Source: Rhyacophila brunnea
Lineage: Eukaryota; Arthropoda; Insecta; Trichoptera; Rhyacophilidae
Assembly: GCA_022495005.1 (NCBI GenBank)
Contig: JAGYXB010001757.1
Span: 348,034-412,033, forward strand
Reading direction: 5' to 3'
Length of the DNA: 64,000 nucleotides
The number at the start of each line of letters is the position of its first letter. The stretch's first letter is position 1. Made by a program: the position numbers and the translations under genes. A model generated the notes under the pieces. It saw only the letters and a program-made list of their open reading frames with translations, had not been told where the DNA came from and made no database searches. Of this stretch, positions 21,893-34,202 are shown one piece after another.

Positions 21893-24800
21893 AGTTTCCC
21901 GGCATGTGGCTGATGGTAGCAGTGAGTGTGCTGAGTGTGGCTGCAGGAAACCAGCATAATTCCTCAGCCACCATTACCTGTCCAGAACAATGCATCTGTC
22001 TATCACAGACTCAGGTAATCAATAATTTACAACGATAGAAGAAAACAAAATCGGTGCGTGTACTTATGTACGCGTGTTAGAAGTTATACTTATTTGGCAT
22101 AACAAAACAAAAACAAAACTTGTAATAACCTAGATTCTTCGACGCGCTCTTAATTATCTTGTTATTTCTAGTTATTTTTATTTTTAAAGTAACAACTGTC
22201 ACTCTGACGTTTAATTGTTTGTTTACGTAAGGAATCGACAATGGCCGATAAAAATAAATTCGATGCCTAGGCAACGGAATAATTCGTGGGTCGGGATGTG
22301 TAGTCAGGTAAGTCACAAAACAGCAAAAATGAGATATGAATGCCACTATACTAAAAAAATAAAATCTTTCGTTCTGTGTAGTCAGATAAGTCGTACGTCT
22401 CACCATTAGCGAGATGCATTTTCAGTCTAAACATATTTTTTATTTTACGGGGTGTGTACACAGTTAAGTCACATGAGTAGTCAGATAAGTCAACGTTTTG
22501 TGTGACTTACCTTACTACTCATGATTGGCTTATCTTCAAACGTCATACCTACTCAATGTTGATCTTGGTGAATCTAACGAATTTTTAAGATATTTTGAGA
22601 AATTTTGAAAAAAAAATAACAACAGAACGTTAGTAAAATAGTCATATTTTAATAAATTATGACTTATATAAATAAGTATGTGTATTATTAGTAAATTATA
22701 AAAAATATACCAAATTTATCGAATTTGATTTATTTAAATCTAAAAACACGTAAAAAATATCCAAATAAATAATCTTGCTTCTAGGTTCAACCACATACTT
22801 CAATAACTTGTATGTTGACGATTCATATGGTAGCATAAACGATCCTGATTTTAATATTCAAGAATTATTGGTCTAATTTACCGACATTGAAGAACCACAC
22901 CCTTCATGCTTAAATAATGCTTCCACGATTACACATCACAACGTTGTTTTAAACTATGACCCTCGTTCTCGATTCAGAAGAAATAATCACCAAAAACGTA
23001 ACTTAAAGGATGATACAAAAGCCTCCAGAAATGATAAAGAAGTTGCACGAATTACTGGCGAAAGTTACAATGTACCTATAATGAAAGTTATGAATATGGA
23101 AAAAAGTCGTATCAGACAAAGCGAACCAGGAAAACAACATTTTCGCCAAGTAACAGTTCAATATTACTTGACTGTTGTACTGTTACAGAAACCAATTTGT
23201 AAAGGTTGTACATTAAAAACATTAAGTGAAAGTCACAATTTTTTGAACATGTTTTGAAAAAAAAGTGCGACTGCTTCTGGTATACTCATTCAAGAAGATG
23301 CAAGAGGAAAAATGTCCCTAAAAACAAAAATAGCGAACAAGATAGGCAAATAGCAAAGACACATATGTGACTGTCAGAAAATACTTACCGCCACATTTGA
23401 CAATAACTGTGATGTATTCTCAATATTTGAAAAGTATTAGCTGTAATCCCATCAATATTCGTTTATACGCAGAAATATTCCATGGCATGAACTTAACATT
23501 CAAACGGCCAAATGAGGATACTTGCCAAAAATGCGATAAACTTATATACATATTTACAAATTAAGAATTCCCCGGATGATGAAGAAAGAAATAAAAATCG
23601 TGAGGAATTGAAAGATCATCATATCATGACGAAGCTGACTTTGCATATTCAGCTAAGAGTTGTGATAAAGAGTACTTGCAAGATTCCTCTTGCCAAATTG
23701 TAACATTTGACATGCAGCAATGTACACCAGTTGTTGAAAGTTCCCTGGCTTTTTACAAACGACATTTTGACAGTGCATGATTGTGATAATAACCAGGGAT
23801 ATTGCTTTGTATGCCATGAGGCTATTGCTAATAGAGAAGCTAACGATATCGCTGCATGTCTGTTCAAATACTTAACCAAGGGGATACATGATAATATTAA
23901 GCATGTGATCATGTATTCTGATAGATGTGCAGGTCAAAACAAAAATAGCCACGTAGCTGTAATGTGCATGATAGCAGTGAAACATTCTGAGACTTGAAAC
24001 AAAATTGATTAAAAAATTTTAGTCCCTGGCCACACACATATGGAGTGCGATAGTGACCATCGCATAATTGAGAAGAAAAAAAAAGACATTTGGTGGACCG
24101 ATCGAACATCCTCATGATTGGGCCAAATCAATATGCGAGACTGCAAAGAAAAATCCTTTTCAAGTCACTGAAATAACTCGTGCAGATTGTTTTAACTACT
24201 CGTATCGTATAGACACATATGGGAATAAGTTTGTTTGGAGAGATGTTAAGTGGCTTTAATTCAACAAACACGAACCGGGAATAGTGAAATTTAAAAGAAC
24301 TCTCGACGAGACGACTGCATTTTAACAAATTTAATATATAAGACGAGACAAGACGAAAGATTTGATAGACTTACTTCCATACATTTCACCTTATTATAGA
24401 GAATTTTATGAGTCACTTGAGACATCTGAGACAGTCAGGGATATTTCACCTGATACAATTGAAGAAATTTGTACTGAAGTTTAATGATAACGATGAACCT
24501 TTATAATATTCAGGTTTGTGTGCCTTTTCACTACTTAAATAACATTAAAGTAAAAATAAGTTATAAAAATTCTAATTTTAAATTTATATTATATTTTGTT
24601 CAATAAACGAATAAGATTTATGTATAAAATGTGTGTTTTATTGCTAATATTAGTCGGATTTACATGAAAAAATAATAATAATACTTTGTGCGTAGTAAGG
24701 TAAGTCAATCATTTTTTGTGCAAATCCAGATAAGTGAATTTCCTTTTTTCTAAACCAATTAAATTTTAATGAAACAAAATAGTTAAAATACTTCTATGAC

Positions 24801-27160
24801 ATATAATTGAAAGCCAATTACATGTACTTTGATTTGTTACTCATAAAAAAACATAACTATAATTAGGGGAATGTGGGGAATTTTTTGAACTTTGTTTTTG
24901 CTATATCTCAAAATGACAATTTGTGACTTATCTGACTTCACATCCCGACCCACGAATTCTACTATCATATTTGCGTTTGTATACAGCTGACTGATTCGCA
25001 GCTATTTTCATACAGTCGTAACGGTGTGCGCGCGCAGCTCTTAATTTCACTCTAGCCCCAAAAGAAGTATAAATTTAAAATACACCTAACATATCAGATC
25101 CTGATACTTAGCAATACAAAATAATATACTCGACCTATCGATTGTTATTTACAGTCTGGTAACTCTGTTTACCCTTCTATTACGGATTTGGCCTGGTTGC
25201 AGAAATTTCAAGGTGTAGTAAATAAGACTCAATAAAAATAATATAAATAAAACCCCAAGAGTTTTAGAGGGTCGAATACCGGTACACATGGTGAAACAAC
25301 ATACCATAGTATCCATGCCCCACCTTCATTCACAGGACCATATTCTATTTTCTACAGAATTATACTCAGTACAATGTTGAGGTGAAGAACTTTTAGCCGA
25401 GAATAATATCTACAAAAATAACCTCACAATGCAACATGGATCATCAGTCAAAAAGTGATCCATAAACTTAAAATAGCATAACGTGGCATGTAACTCTGTG
25501 CATAACGCGTATTTTTATACGTTCATAAGGGTAGAGGGTAATATTATTAATTTAATTTAATTAAACGCAAAAATTTATAGTACTTTTCCACTTTTAATAA
25601 ATTAAATCTCGACCGGCTTCGTAGAAGTACTATAAAAATATTGCGTTTTATTAAATTAAATTATTAATACAATGCATTTCCACCATGAATAATTGGCAGT
25701 TAATACAATAAAAGAAAAAAGTAGGGGGTTATAATAAATAATGACAAATTACTTTGGCGAATATAACATTACTATAAAAAAAATATTTGCTATTCCCATA
25801 CAACATTTATTATTATGTTAAAGATGGGACAGCATGGCGCGGACAACACAAACGGACACTTACAATGGTCATAATAATTAAAACCGTTAAACCATGCACA
25901 CCATAACTACTCGTGTATTGAACAGTTTGCAAGCCCCTACATAATGCCATATTTGGAACAAAGTTAATCATTATCGATCATGCCGAGTTGTAAACCCGAC
26001 ATGCATTAAAATAGTATAAATGCTTAGATATGATTTGACAGCTCACTACATTATATTTTTTTCTTTTACAGGTTCTATGCAATAATGGAGGTCTCGTTGA
26101 TATTCCCATAAAATACCTTCCACCGTCAGTGGAGCACCTGTCGCTCTCCAAGAACCAATTTCCAGTAATCCGCAGCGAAGCCTTTGCAGGACTCCGATCC
26201 TTGAGAAGGCTTTCATTGGATGGAAATAGCATAGCGGCTCTGAGACCGTTTGCATTTCGCGGCCTGCCGAAACTCAAAGAACTTTCCATCCAGCATACTT
26301 CATTAGACATAATCGCGCGTTTTACGTTTGCTGGTCTTCAGAACATTACTTCCATATTACTAGGGCATAATAGAATTAAAAGAATAGAAGGATATGCATT
26401 CGCCGGGACTTCCAATATAAAATACTTGTATTTGAATAACAATCCGTCACATGTTATAGAAACAAACGCATTCTCTGGTCTAACTAATGTAGAACATTTA
26501 GTATTTCCTTCGGGTATTAAAAACATAGAAATAGACGCATTTTTCGGTCTTACTATTGTCAATTCTATAAAATTAGCGTTTATGGATTTATCAACAATGA
26601 GAAGGCATACTTTTCGAGGACTTTTACATGTTAATGTGCTCTCGATACAAGAATCAGATTTAGGTATTATTGATTACGGAGCTTTTGAAGGAATGAGTTA
26701 TGTTGGCTTGCTGAATATTATCAATAACAAAATCGATGCTATCAGGGAGTTTAACATAACCTACAATAATAGCGTGAGAGCAATAAGGTTTCATGGTAAT
26801 CATTTACTTGAGAATCCAGATCCTGAATCAGTTGTCATTGAGGGGGTAGTGAAGCTCGCTGTCACGGCAAACCATTTTCCGTGTGACTGCAAGGCTCGCT
26901 CAATGGCGGACGGTCCGTTTGGAAACGCAACTACGGGAGACTTTCTTGGGAGGAACTTCTGCATTTCGCCGCTAGAAGCGCGAGGGAAGCGGATGCGTGA
27001 GCTGGAGTCCGATTTCTCCGTTGGATGCGACGGGAAACTCATCAGTGGGCAGGGGCCAGGTGAATTGGCCGTTAATGCGTCCGGCGGTAGTGTCAATTTG
27101 CCAAAGTTTATTTACCTCGCGCTCTGGACTTTTGCCGTTGAGCTTTTGAAGCATAGCTGA
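21893..27160 (+). CDS. Secreted/anchored leucine-rich-repeat protein, two coding exons
   Basis: Exon 21893-22014 begins after TTGTAG and encodes the signal peptide MWLMVAVSVLSVAAG (start 21904, purine at -3) and the LRRNT start CPEQCICLSQTQ. Donor CAG|GTAATC. Exon 26072-27160 follows TTCTTTTACAG in phase 0 and continues VLCNNGGLVDIP, completing the LRRNT Cys cluster (C-x3-C-x-C-x7-C). The product is 399 aa. Ten 24-residue LRRs (one of 23) span residues 57-295, such as VEHLSLSKNQFPVI and LRRLSLDGNSIAAL. The LRRCT cap has Cys 308, 310, 334 and 356. The tail NASGGSVNLPKFIYLALW is mildly hydrophobic and could be a GPI signal. It probably works outside the cell in adhesion or ligand binding; the specific orthologue was not recognised. 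Any 5' UTR exon lies upstream, unseen. An ATG at 21856 would apply only without splicing. Confidence 0.88.
22015..22280. other. LRR gene intron, left part before the transposon
   Basis: The donor GTAATC starts at 22015. No exon-like frame with splice sites was seen before the transposon begins. Confidence 0.6.
22281..24958 (+). mobile_element. DNA transposon with about 39-bp TIRs in the LRR intron
   Basis: 22281-22319 and 24920-24958 are inverted repeats differing at only two positions; both outer ends read AATTCGTGGGTCGGGATGTG. AATT may be a 4-bp TSD outside a TIR starting CGTGGG, but the palindrome leaves this undecided. Inside each end the motif AGTCAGRTAAGTC recurs (near 22301, 22378, 22474, inverted near 22503, and at 24694), a subterminal array of probable transposase-binding sites. 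A plus-strand transposase-like gene, now broken, fills the middle. The element is in sense orientation within the intron and both host splice sites are untouched. Confidence 0.87.
22795..24484 (+). pseudogene. Transposase-like protein with GQNKN motif, broken
   Basis: Pieces in order, in shifting frames: YVDDSYGSINDPDFN; LNYDPRSRFRRNNHQKRN (basic N-terminal region); NLTFKRPNEDTCQKCDKL with a Cys pair; VTFDMQQCTPVVES; YCFVCHEAIANREANDI; HVIMYSDRCAGQNKNSHV; PGHTHMECDSDHRIIEKK; DWAKSICETAKKNPF. This order matches a large set of uncharacterised invertebrate proteins (DUF7869-like), whose D...D...E spacing suggests an RNase H-fold transposase. Candidate acidic residues are the D of FDMQQC, the D of YSDRC and the E of HTHMECD. 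At least four frameshifts or stops break it (about 23253, 23563, 23792, 23997). Sola-like superfamily membership is a guess from the possible 4-bp TSD. Confidence 0.75.
24959..26071. other. LRR gene intron, right part
   Basis: Intronic AT-rich DNA ending in the polypyrimidine tract and acceptor TTTTTTCTTTTACAG at 26071. It contains one decayed foldback repeat at 25545-25680. No alternative exon is supported. Confidence 0.6.
25545..25680 (-). repeat. Foldback repeat of the GACGAAACCGGTC family, decayed
   Basis: An inverted pair, TTAATTTAATTAAACGC...TATAGTAC and GTACTATAAAAATATTGCG, surrounds CGACCGGCTTCG, which is CGAAGCCGGTCG on minus. Homologous arrangements lie at 49490-49735 and 50440-50560. 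It is intronic to the LRR gene. The ribozyme-like core seen in the 49.5-kb copy is not intact here. Confidence 0.55.
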
Positions 27161-27199
27161 TCGATGCTTTAATAATTGTTGAAGTGTTACTAGTATTGA

Positions 27200-27205
27200 A
27201 ATAAA
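27200..27205 (+). other. Possible polyadenylation signal of the LRR gene
   Basis: AATAAA lies 40 bp after the TGA stop of the LRR gene. In such AT-rich DNA the hexamer is common, so position is the only support. Confidence 0.4.
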
Positions 27206-27691
27206 AAAATATATTATTATTAATAATTTATATACATATTATAAGCTTAACGAATATAGATTAATCATTATATTTAAAAAAATGTAAAGCTTTGCTATTA
27301 TTGTCCCGTATAAACTATTGGGACAACATAAACAAAATAACTATTTATATATAAAAATAAGCATTACAGATTAAATTCTTGATAAAGACAAAAAACTTAT
27401 ACAGACGAAGACAAAATAAGTACACGTTTGCATGGAAATAAAACAAATTAATGCCGAAATTCTAATTGATGAAAGTTTTGTACAATGCTAAATATATTAA
27501 TCCCTTTTTACCCATTAATTTCTTTAATAATGTTAACTGTCAATTTCTTTTTGGAAAGAGATTGGATTAGTAAATATAAAATAAAATATATATTATTAAT
27601 TCTAGATAGTTTAATAATCATCAGGACCTGTTTCCTTTTCTGCAAAGGGGCATTCATTATCACCTCATTTATAAAGTATATAATAATTCTT

Positions 27692-27738
<47 letters not shown>

Positions 27739-28139
27739 ATTTGTAGGTCGGTTTGAAACAGATAAAATCAGCCCTAATATTTATTAAACTATCTGGAATA
27801 AGTACTAATTACTAATAATATATTGTATTATAGGTACTTCAATTTATATTACAATTATCTTCTCATTGCAATTACATTAAAGAGGAAATTCATTAATATG
27901 GTCTGTTTAATACACGACACCTGGTAATTTTTTACTTTACGTAAAATACAAATTTTTCGATTTGAAAATGTCATTTTAGTATTTTTATTTGAAATAAATA
28001 ATATTATGTAAGTATAATAAACTATTAATCGAAGACGATTGCCACATGACATGTTGATTGCAATAAAATAATCTTGCAGTCTCATAATACAGTAAATTTA
28101 TAGTTGACCATTCCGAAGATGAGTTTATGACACCAAACA
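27206..28139. other. AT-rich DNA downstream of the LRR gene
   Basis: No gene. It contains the (TA)n microsatellite at 27697-27735. The frame 27485-27787 is low-complexity hydrophobic translation of AT-rich DNA. Confidence 0.45.
27697..27735. repeat. (TA)n microsatellite
   Basis: An uninterrupted TA dinucleotide run of about 20 units. Its length is likely polymorphic. Confidence 0.95.
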
Positions 28140-29115
28140 GCTTACGTGAGTCACTCAATTAAAAAATAAAATTAACAAAAATAACTTTGTTTTAAAATCA
28201 CCATAATAAAATAACCATCACATAATTGAAAATATCTACATCACTTGGGAGTGCATTGATTAGTTTCGCAGCCCAAGAGAAACGTTGCGTGTTCATATCA
28301 AGTCGGGGTCACCAATTTGTAGTTGTTTAGTTTTTAAATGTCTATTTTTTAAATATTGTTGATGAATAATTAATTAACACACAGACATGATTTTGATTGA
28401 CGTTTATTGGTGGATTTGTTAAAAAACGACTGACATTTATTATCGCTTTGCAAGTTTTTATTTCTTCTCGCCAATAGATTTTATTATATAAGTCTGAAAT
28501 AAGGGAATAATTTTGATCTAAAAGAAGTTTAAGAGAGGTAATGTATAGCTGTATAAAAGTCAGAACATCAGGATTGGAACTACCTATGCCTTGTGAAAAC
28601 AGGTAAAAAATTTAAATAAAAGCTCCGAGTAAGAGTAAAATGTATGCATTGAATAGAATAATCAGAAAAAAACTCGTTTATAGAAAATATTACCGAAAAA
28701 AAAATATGAGGGTATGTTATAATAAAATCTTAAAGAAAGCTACGTAATGTCTCCAAATATTCTTCATAACTTTGCACTCCGGCTCTAGGATAAAAATGAT
28801 GTAATATATTCTAAACAATTTTTATATATAAATATTATCTATTTATTTTCTTATTACTACATATTATATTAATACAAGTGAATATCATTTTGATCTAATT
28901 TTATGCGAGGTAATCAGGCAAAGAGGCATATCAGAGTAGTAAAAAGTGAAAAAAGTTATAAAACGTACTCTACGAAATTTAGTGTATTCATATTCTTGAA
29001 TGGCTAAAATTATCTTTTGATATCTAGATAATCGTTTTAAATTATACGTGAGAGAAGAAAGCGTTGAGTCAAATATTATGCCAAGATCTTTCATTTTAAA
29101 TTGACGTTTCAACAA
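28140..29115 (-). pseudogene. Decayed non-LTR ORF2 3' half, interrupted
   Basis: Minus strand: KDLGIIFDSTLSS near 29070 matches the V-x-DLGV-x-FD block after the RT palm. Further on come QLYITSLKLLLDQ and NTQRFSWAAKLINALPSDV, like the W-A-x-LFN-x-LP block of Jockey-type ORF2 tails. The unit at 28764-28980, shared with 7.2-8.1 kb, splits the two parts and looks like a later insertion. Many stops; not functional. Confidence 0.5.
28764..28980. repeat. Interspersed repeat, internally deleted copy (shared with 7.2-8.1 kb)
   Basis: The left block CTTCATAACTTTGCACTCCG continues for about 60 bp almost identical to 7249-7310. The right block (AAGTGAATATCATTTTGATC, TAATCAGGCAAAGAGGC) matches 7975-8085. 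The two are fused here with about 40 bp between, against about 650 bp at the other locus. Confidence 0.65.
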
Positions 29116-32100
29116 ACATTTTAAGATAATAATATAAACATTATAATAATTTATATATTAACACGAACTATGAAAATCGTTTTTAGTTGTATATTTATTT
29201 TATAATAGGCATATCTCGGGTTATTAAAAACGATATCTAAAGAGTAGTACAAAACTTTCATCGAAAAAGAAAATCAATTTTAATGTACCCCACAGTCGAT
29301 CGTATTAAATAGTTAGGTATTAATTTTTGTTGCCCTGCCAATTATATGAACATAATTACCAGGTAATCGATAATATTCAATGTACACGGATTACGTCCAT
29401 TAAACAATTTAATATATTATAACTTTAAACCATATCTAACTAGAAACAACTTGGAAACATACTTATTGTAAGAAAAAAAATCAAATACAATTCCCATTTG
29501 GTATGTAAATTTTTCTAGTGGATATATTTCTAACGTTGTTTAGAATGTTCAATAAATTATGATAATTATTATAAATAAATAAAAAAGAGGTATGTATTAT
29601 TTTTTTTATAAGTTGACCAGTCCACGTAAATGAAATACAAAATGCTTGTACGTACAAATCTGATCCAAGACTATAGCGACATAATGCTGCAAATTCAATA
29701 CCTACAGATTACTAATAAAGTAAAAATACATATAAAATTAAAAATAATATAAAGCTAAAAATTATATTAGGACGATAAACTACATTTGTATTGTACAAAA
29801 CTGTAACAAAAAGCAGTTATTTTTTAATTTTATTTAAAAATATTAATAAATATTTCATTCATTCGTATTGTACCTATATTATTGTATTTTGTACTCCGTG
29901 GCAAAAATTGAACGATCATAGAATAATAAACAGAGTCATTATTTTTATTTTAACAGTTTATGGCTCAAAACGAGGTTAAATTATTATACATTCAAAAGGT
30001 ACTAAAGTTTATTCAAAACGAATGAAGTAAACGGTGGTTCTAAAAATTTTATTTGAATATATAAATTTAATTAAAAAATATACTAGTAAATATTTTTGGT
30101 TTTAATTTTAAATTGTGGTCAGATAACTATCGACTGAAAAGTGTTAAAATGAAGAAATCGTTTTTCTATTACTCAAAATAAAATATATACGTATTTAAAA
30201 TAAATATCTATGGAACTCAAGATTGCTTGTGCTACTCATAAAAAGTATTGTGTTCAATGGTTATACGAAATTTTTATACATGTACAAAAAAAACATAATA
30301 CCTACCTTCTTAACAATATTGTATTGATATAAATCTAATAATAAGCTGATTAAAAAATGGTGTTATTATTTATTTTAATTAAATAAATTATGAAAGACTG
30401 ACCTTTTCAGACTGATATGAAAGTTGTTTATTTGTTTACTTTATGTTTTATATACTATGTGAAACGAAATTGGTGTCTATATTACAACAAAAATTACTTG
30501 CCAATTAATGTGTTTGATAAACAATAATAAAATGTTTTCTCAAAATTTTGTGGTCATTACTCTAAAAATGCCAATACACGAAAGATAAATCAACACTTTT
30601 TTAAATAAAAATACGATAAAAATAAATACATACTTAATAAAACTAAAAAAACACTGATATTTATTATAAACGCAAAATGTCAATTAAAAATAGATACTCA
30701 TTGTATCGGCTACTAAAGCTGTTGGCATTATTTTTCTGTTATGTTAATTATGTAGATTTTTATATAAAAAAAATATACTTATTGTTAATAATAAATAATA
30801 TGTGTACGCTTTGAAAATAATATGTAACTATGAGTAATTAATTATTATTAACGTTTTTTGAATTGTATTATTAATATTTATCAGAGCTTTTGTAAAATAT
30901 GTAAATAATAAAAAATGATTTGAAATCAACATTAAATGTTAACGAGCATATTTATTTTTTTGCAGCTTGTTGACTGACTATTTTATTGCGAATAATTAAT
31001 GTTAACAGAATTTTGGTGTACACCGATTGAGGACGCCTGAGTTGAGCATAATTTTCGTTTCAAGTACCTTTATTCTTTGGAGGCATAAACAAACACAAGA
31101 AGAAAATGACTGCCTCACTTAAGGAATTTCGTATATTTACCTGCATTATCATAAAATGTCTAAAATGATCTTTCAAAAAAGTGACGTAGAGTTATAAATA
31201 CATAAAATAAGAAATATTAAATATTATTATTGAAGGTTATGGATTGTATTTTCACTCCCATATACGATCATATTATAAAGATAATCAATCCATTATGAAT
31301 AACTAATACTCAAACCTTGAGTATATAATATATGAATTTTTAACCATTTTATGAATTCACACGCTATATTGATCTAAACACAATTAATCATCTCTCTCTT
31401 ATTTATTGTAACAGAAAGATGTCAATTTTTCAAATGAAAAGTATTGGTTTTTCTTAAGTAAACTTTACCGTATTTTATCAATATATTTACTTAATTGATT
31501 TTTTGTTAACTGTATACTATATAGCACCGTGGAGTTACTGCCAGAGTTGGTTAATTTCAAAATTATGTTATGGAGTAATTATTGCAATTTGAAGTTCGTC
31601 ATGCCCTATAAAATCAGCCATGGTGGTTTCTTTCTACTTTTTGTGTACGTTCTATATTATAAAGAATGACCTTGAATTTTTTGTCTAGCATACATATTTA
31701 ATAGTATATAGGTACACATAATCTGTTTTAGTTACATAAATCATCGACTTACCAACTTTTGGTAGCAACCCTACGATATTTGGATTCAATAACCGATGAT
31801 TCAAATATTATAAATATCAATAATTTCACTAAGATAAAACTGGGATGACTATAAATTATTATTTATTGGTAAAAACCATGTTAGTTTGATAAATCTACGA
31901 GATTTTTATTTGAGTTTCATGGAATAAGAGGTAAGTACCCTAGTGTATGTTCAACAATGAACGATTAATATACATACATACTCACAGTGATCTTGTGTGA
32001 CAGTGACCCAAATGTGTGGTTTTACTGTATTTTATAAGATGCATGTATGTCTTGCAAACTGCTGTTATGAAAATATTTCAAACGTCATTAATATAATATT

Positions 32101-33678
32101 TTAAGATGATGCAACAGTGAGCTACTTCGACAATTTATGATAAAATACTCAGTTTGATATCTTAAGAGCGTACATAAGTGAAACGGCAAACAATTTTCAA
32201 CAGTATGTGGTACGTAATTTCGTCCGCGTTGCCAGTCGGAGAGCGATAGTCGACTTGTTCGCACGTCAATTTGTTTTGTGATGGTGTCGGAGGAATATAT
32301 TCTTAAATCGTGTAAAGATGACTAAAAAACGTTCCGCATGTACTTGAAAAAGAAAACATGTCAATGAATATACTATTATTATTACGAATATAATAATAAA
32401 CATAGCATTAAAAGAACGCATGTTGAATTTTTATGACAAATTATATTTCGTTTGGCTCGCAACATTTACACAATCCGCGCATCGCCTAGTCACGATATTT
32501 TTAGACCATGCCTCAGCTGAGGTATAGCATTAAGATTATCTTTATCTAAAGTAAACATTGAGATATTCTGTCAGTAATCATTACTAATATTAGTAATACA
32601 TTCATAGTTTTACTTATTATCGTATTATACTACGACATTTTGACCTATTTTGATAGTAATTCTAATGCAGCAGTGGAATATTCCAAACAGAATTTTGTAA
32701 TGCGTCTCAAAACATGGATATTAATAACCTGACGAACGCCACACTAATTGGATCAAATAGTGCCTACAACATTCATTTGGATGAATTTATCCAATTCGTA
32801 AAATATAGAGGATTATCATTTACATGTTGATGAGAAAAAAATATTATTTAATCTTGATATACCAAATACCAAAAGAGTAGTTACATAATAAAACTATAAT
32901 ATAATAACTACATTATTTCCTGTAGATAATTATCAGAAATAAAAACTCTGATATATTTATTGTATACTTAGGTATATTAATGGATACCTGTAAGGTAATT
33001 GTAAGGCAATGTATAATTTTTCATTATAAATTGAGATTATTTATGTTATTTTTTATCATACACAGATATTTATCAGCATTTTCATGTGCGAAAGTCTTTT
33101 TATTCATCACAGGCAACGCCCATGAGCAAATCAATATATAATACACACTTTTCCAGACCATTTAAAATAATACACATATACTCTTAAATACGACGATATT
33201 CAAAATTAATAAGTTACACTTCGATATAAAAGTTAATATTACAGAAAAAAACATTTTTTCATAGTAACTATTATTTTTGCAAAAATACATAATAATATTA
33301 TCAAACCAAGATCTTCAATTCGATCCATTTATCAATACATGTGTTGACAAAACTAGTATTAATTGGAGTTATATTAAAATAAATTACTATGTAGGTAAAT
33401 AATATTGTGGCAAATTGGAGAATAATGGATTTTACCAGATAATCCCTAAAAGCATTTGCACTATCAAACCGATGTGAGTACCACGTAGCAAATGCACTCA
33501 TTACTTTCTTCATTGTTCCTGGACATAGTATTTTCGCTTTCATAAATGCACATTTTTAAATAATTCTAAATGATATAATAATATAGGGGAATAAACTGTG
33601 TAAAACTAAATCCATGCGTTAATGCAATATATACGATATATTTATATCGTGTTGCCTTAATACTAATTATATTATCAT
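29116..33678. other. Long AT-rich intergenic stretch, no gene seen
   Basis: About 4.5 kb with stops in every frame and very few open stretches. A moderately GC patch lies at about 32215-32345 (TTGCCAGTCGGAGAGCGATA). It could be a 5' UTR exon or promoter of an unseen gene but has no supported start or splice site. Confidence 0.5.
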
Positions 33679-34202
33679 CGCTGTATATTAAATACCTCCT
33701 ATGTGGTGATTTTGATGAAAATGAGTTATTGATACTGCGTGATTCGCATTATTTTCTCTACCATCAGTATTATCGTCACTGTATATTAAATACATCCTAT
33801 GTGGTGTTAATCCAAATAAAATCGATATTAAATTAATACTAAGTGAGAGCATCCAAAATCATGCACCGTAATTAATCCTATGTGAGCGTCCGCCGCAGTA
33901 GATCAGTATTAAAATAATCTTATGTGAACACGGCATGCTAACAAATGATTTAACGTATTCAACACGGTGCATATAGAATTAATCCTATGTGATAAAAACA
34001 TGAAAAAATCTACGATTTTTCTATTAAATGATAGATATATTATTAAAAAAATTATTATCCAATTTTAATTTATAATTAGGATCTACAAAAAATGTTTAAA
34101 CATATTATATACTTATCAGTTACGATTATTTTTTTAAAACAGTTTTTTTCGATTATCTCAGAATATTACTCAAACCACATAGGAGATATTTAATATACAG
34201 CG
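33679..34202. mobile_element. MITE-like element with 29-bp TIRs and CCTATGTG array
   Basis: The left end CGCTGTATATTAAATA, then CCTCCTATGTGGT, is repeated inverted at 34174-34202 with one mismatch. The motif CCTATGTG recurs at 33698, 33796, 33877 and 33984, in a variant near 33918, and inverted at the right end. A second partial copy of the TIR lies at 33778. There is no ORF and no clear TSD. It is probably a non-autonomous DNA transposon whose motif array serves transposase binding. Confidence 0.65.

Noticed and set aside
27697..27735. CRISPR-like or origin-like repeat
   Set aside because: It is a simple TA microsatellite in eukaryotic DNA with no spacer structure.
27485..27787. 100-codon hydrophobic ORF with a poly-Ile/Tyr stretch
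   Set aside because: The repeat is translation of the (TA)n microsatellite and AT-rich flank.
32215..32345. Possible promoter or 5' UTR exon (CCAGTCGGAGAGCGATAG)
   Set aside because: There is no TATA or downstream element, splice donor or coding exon to pair with it; composition alone is not enough.
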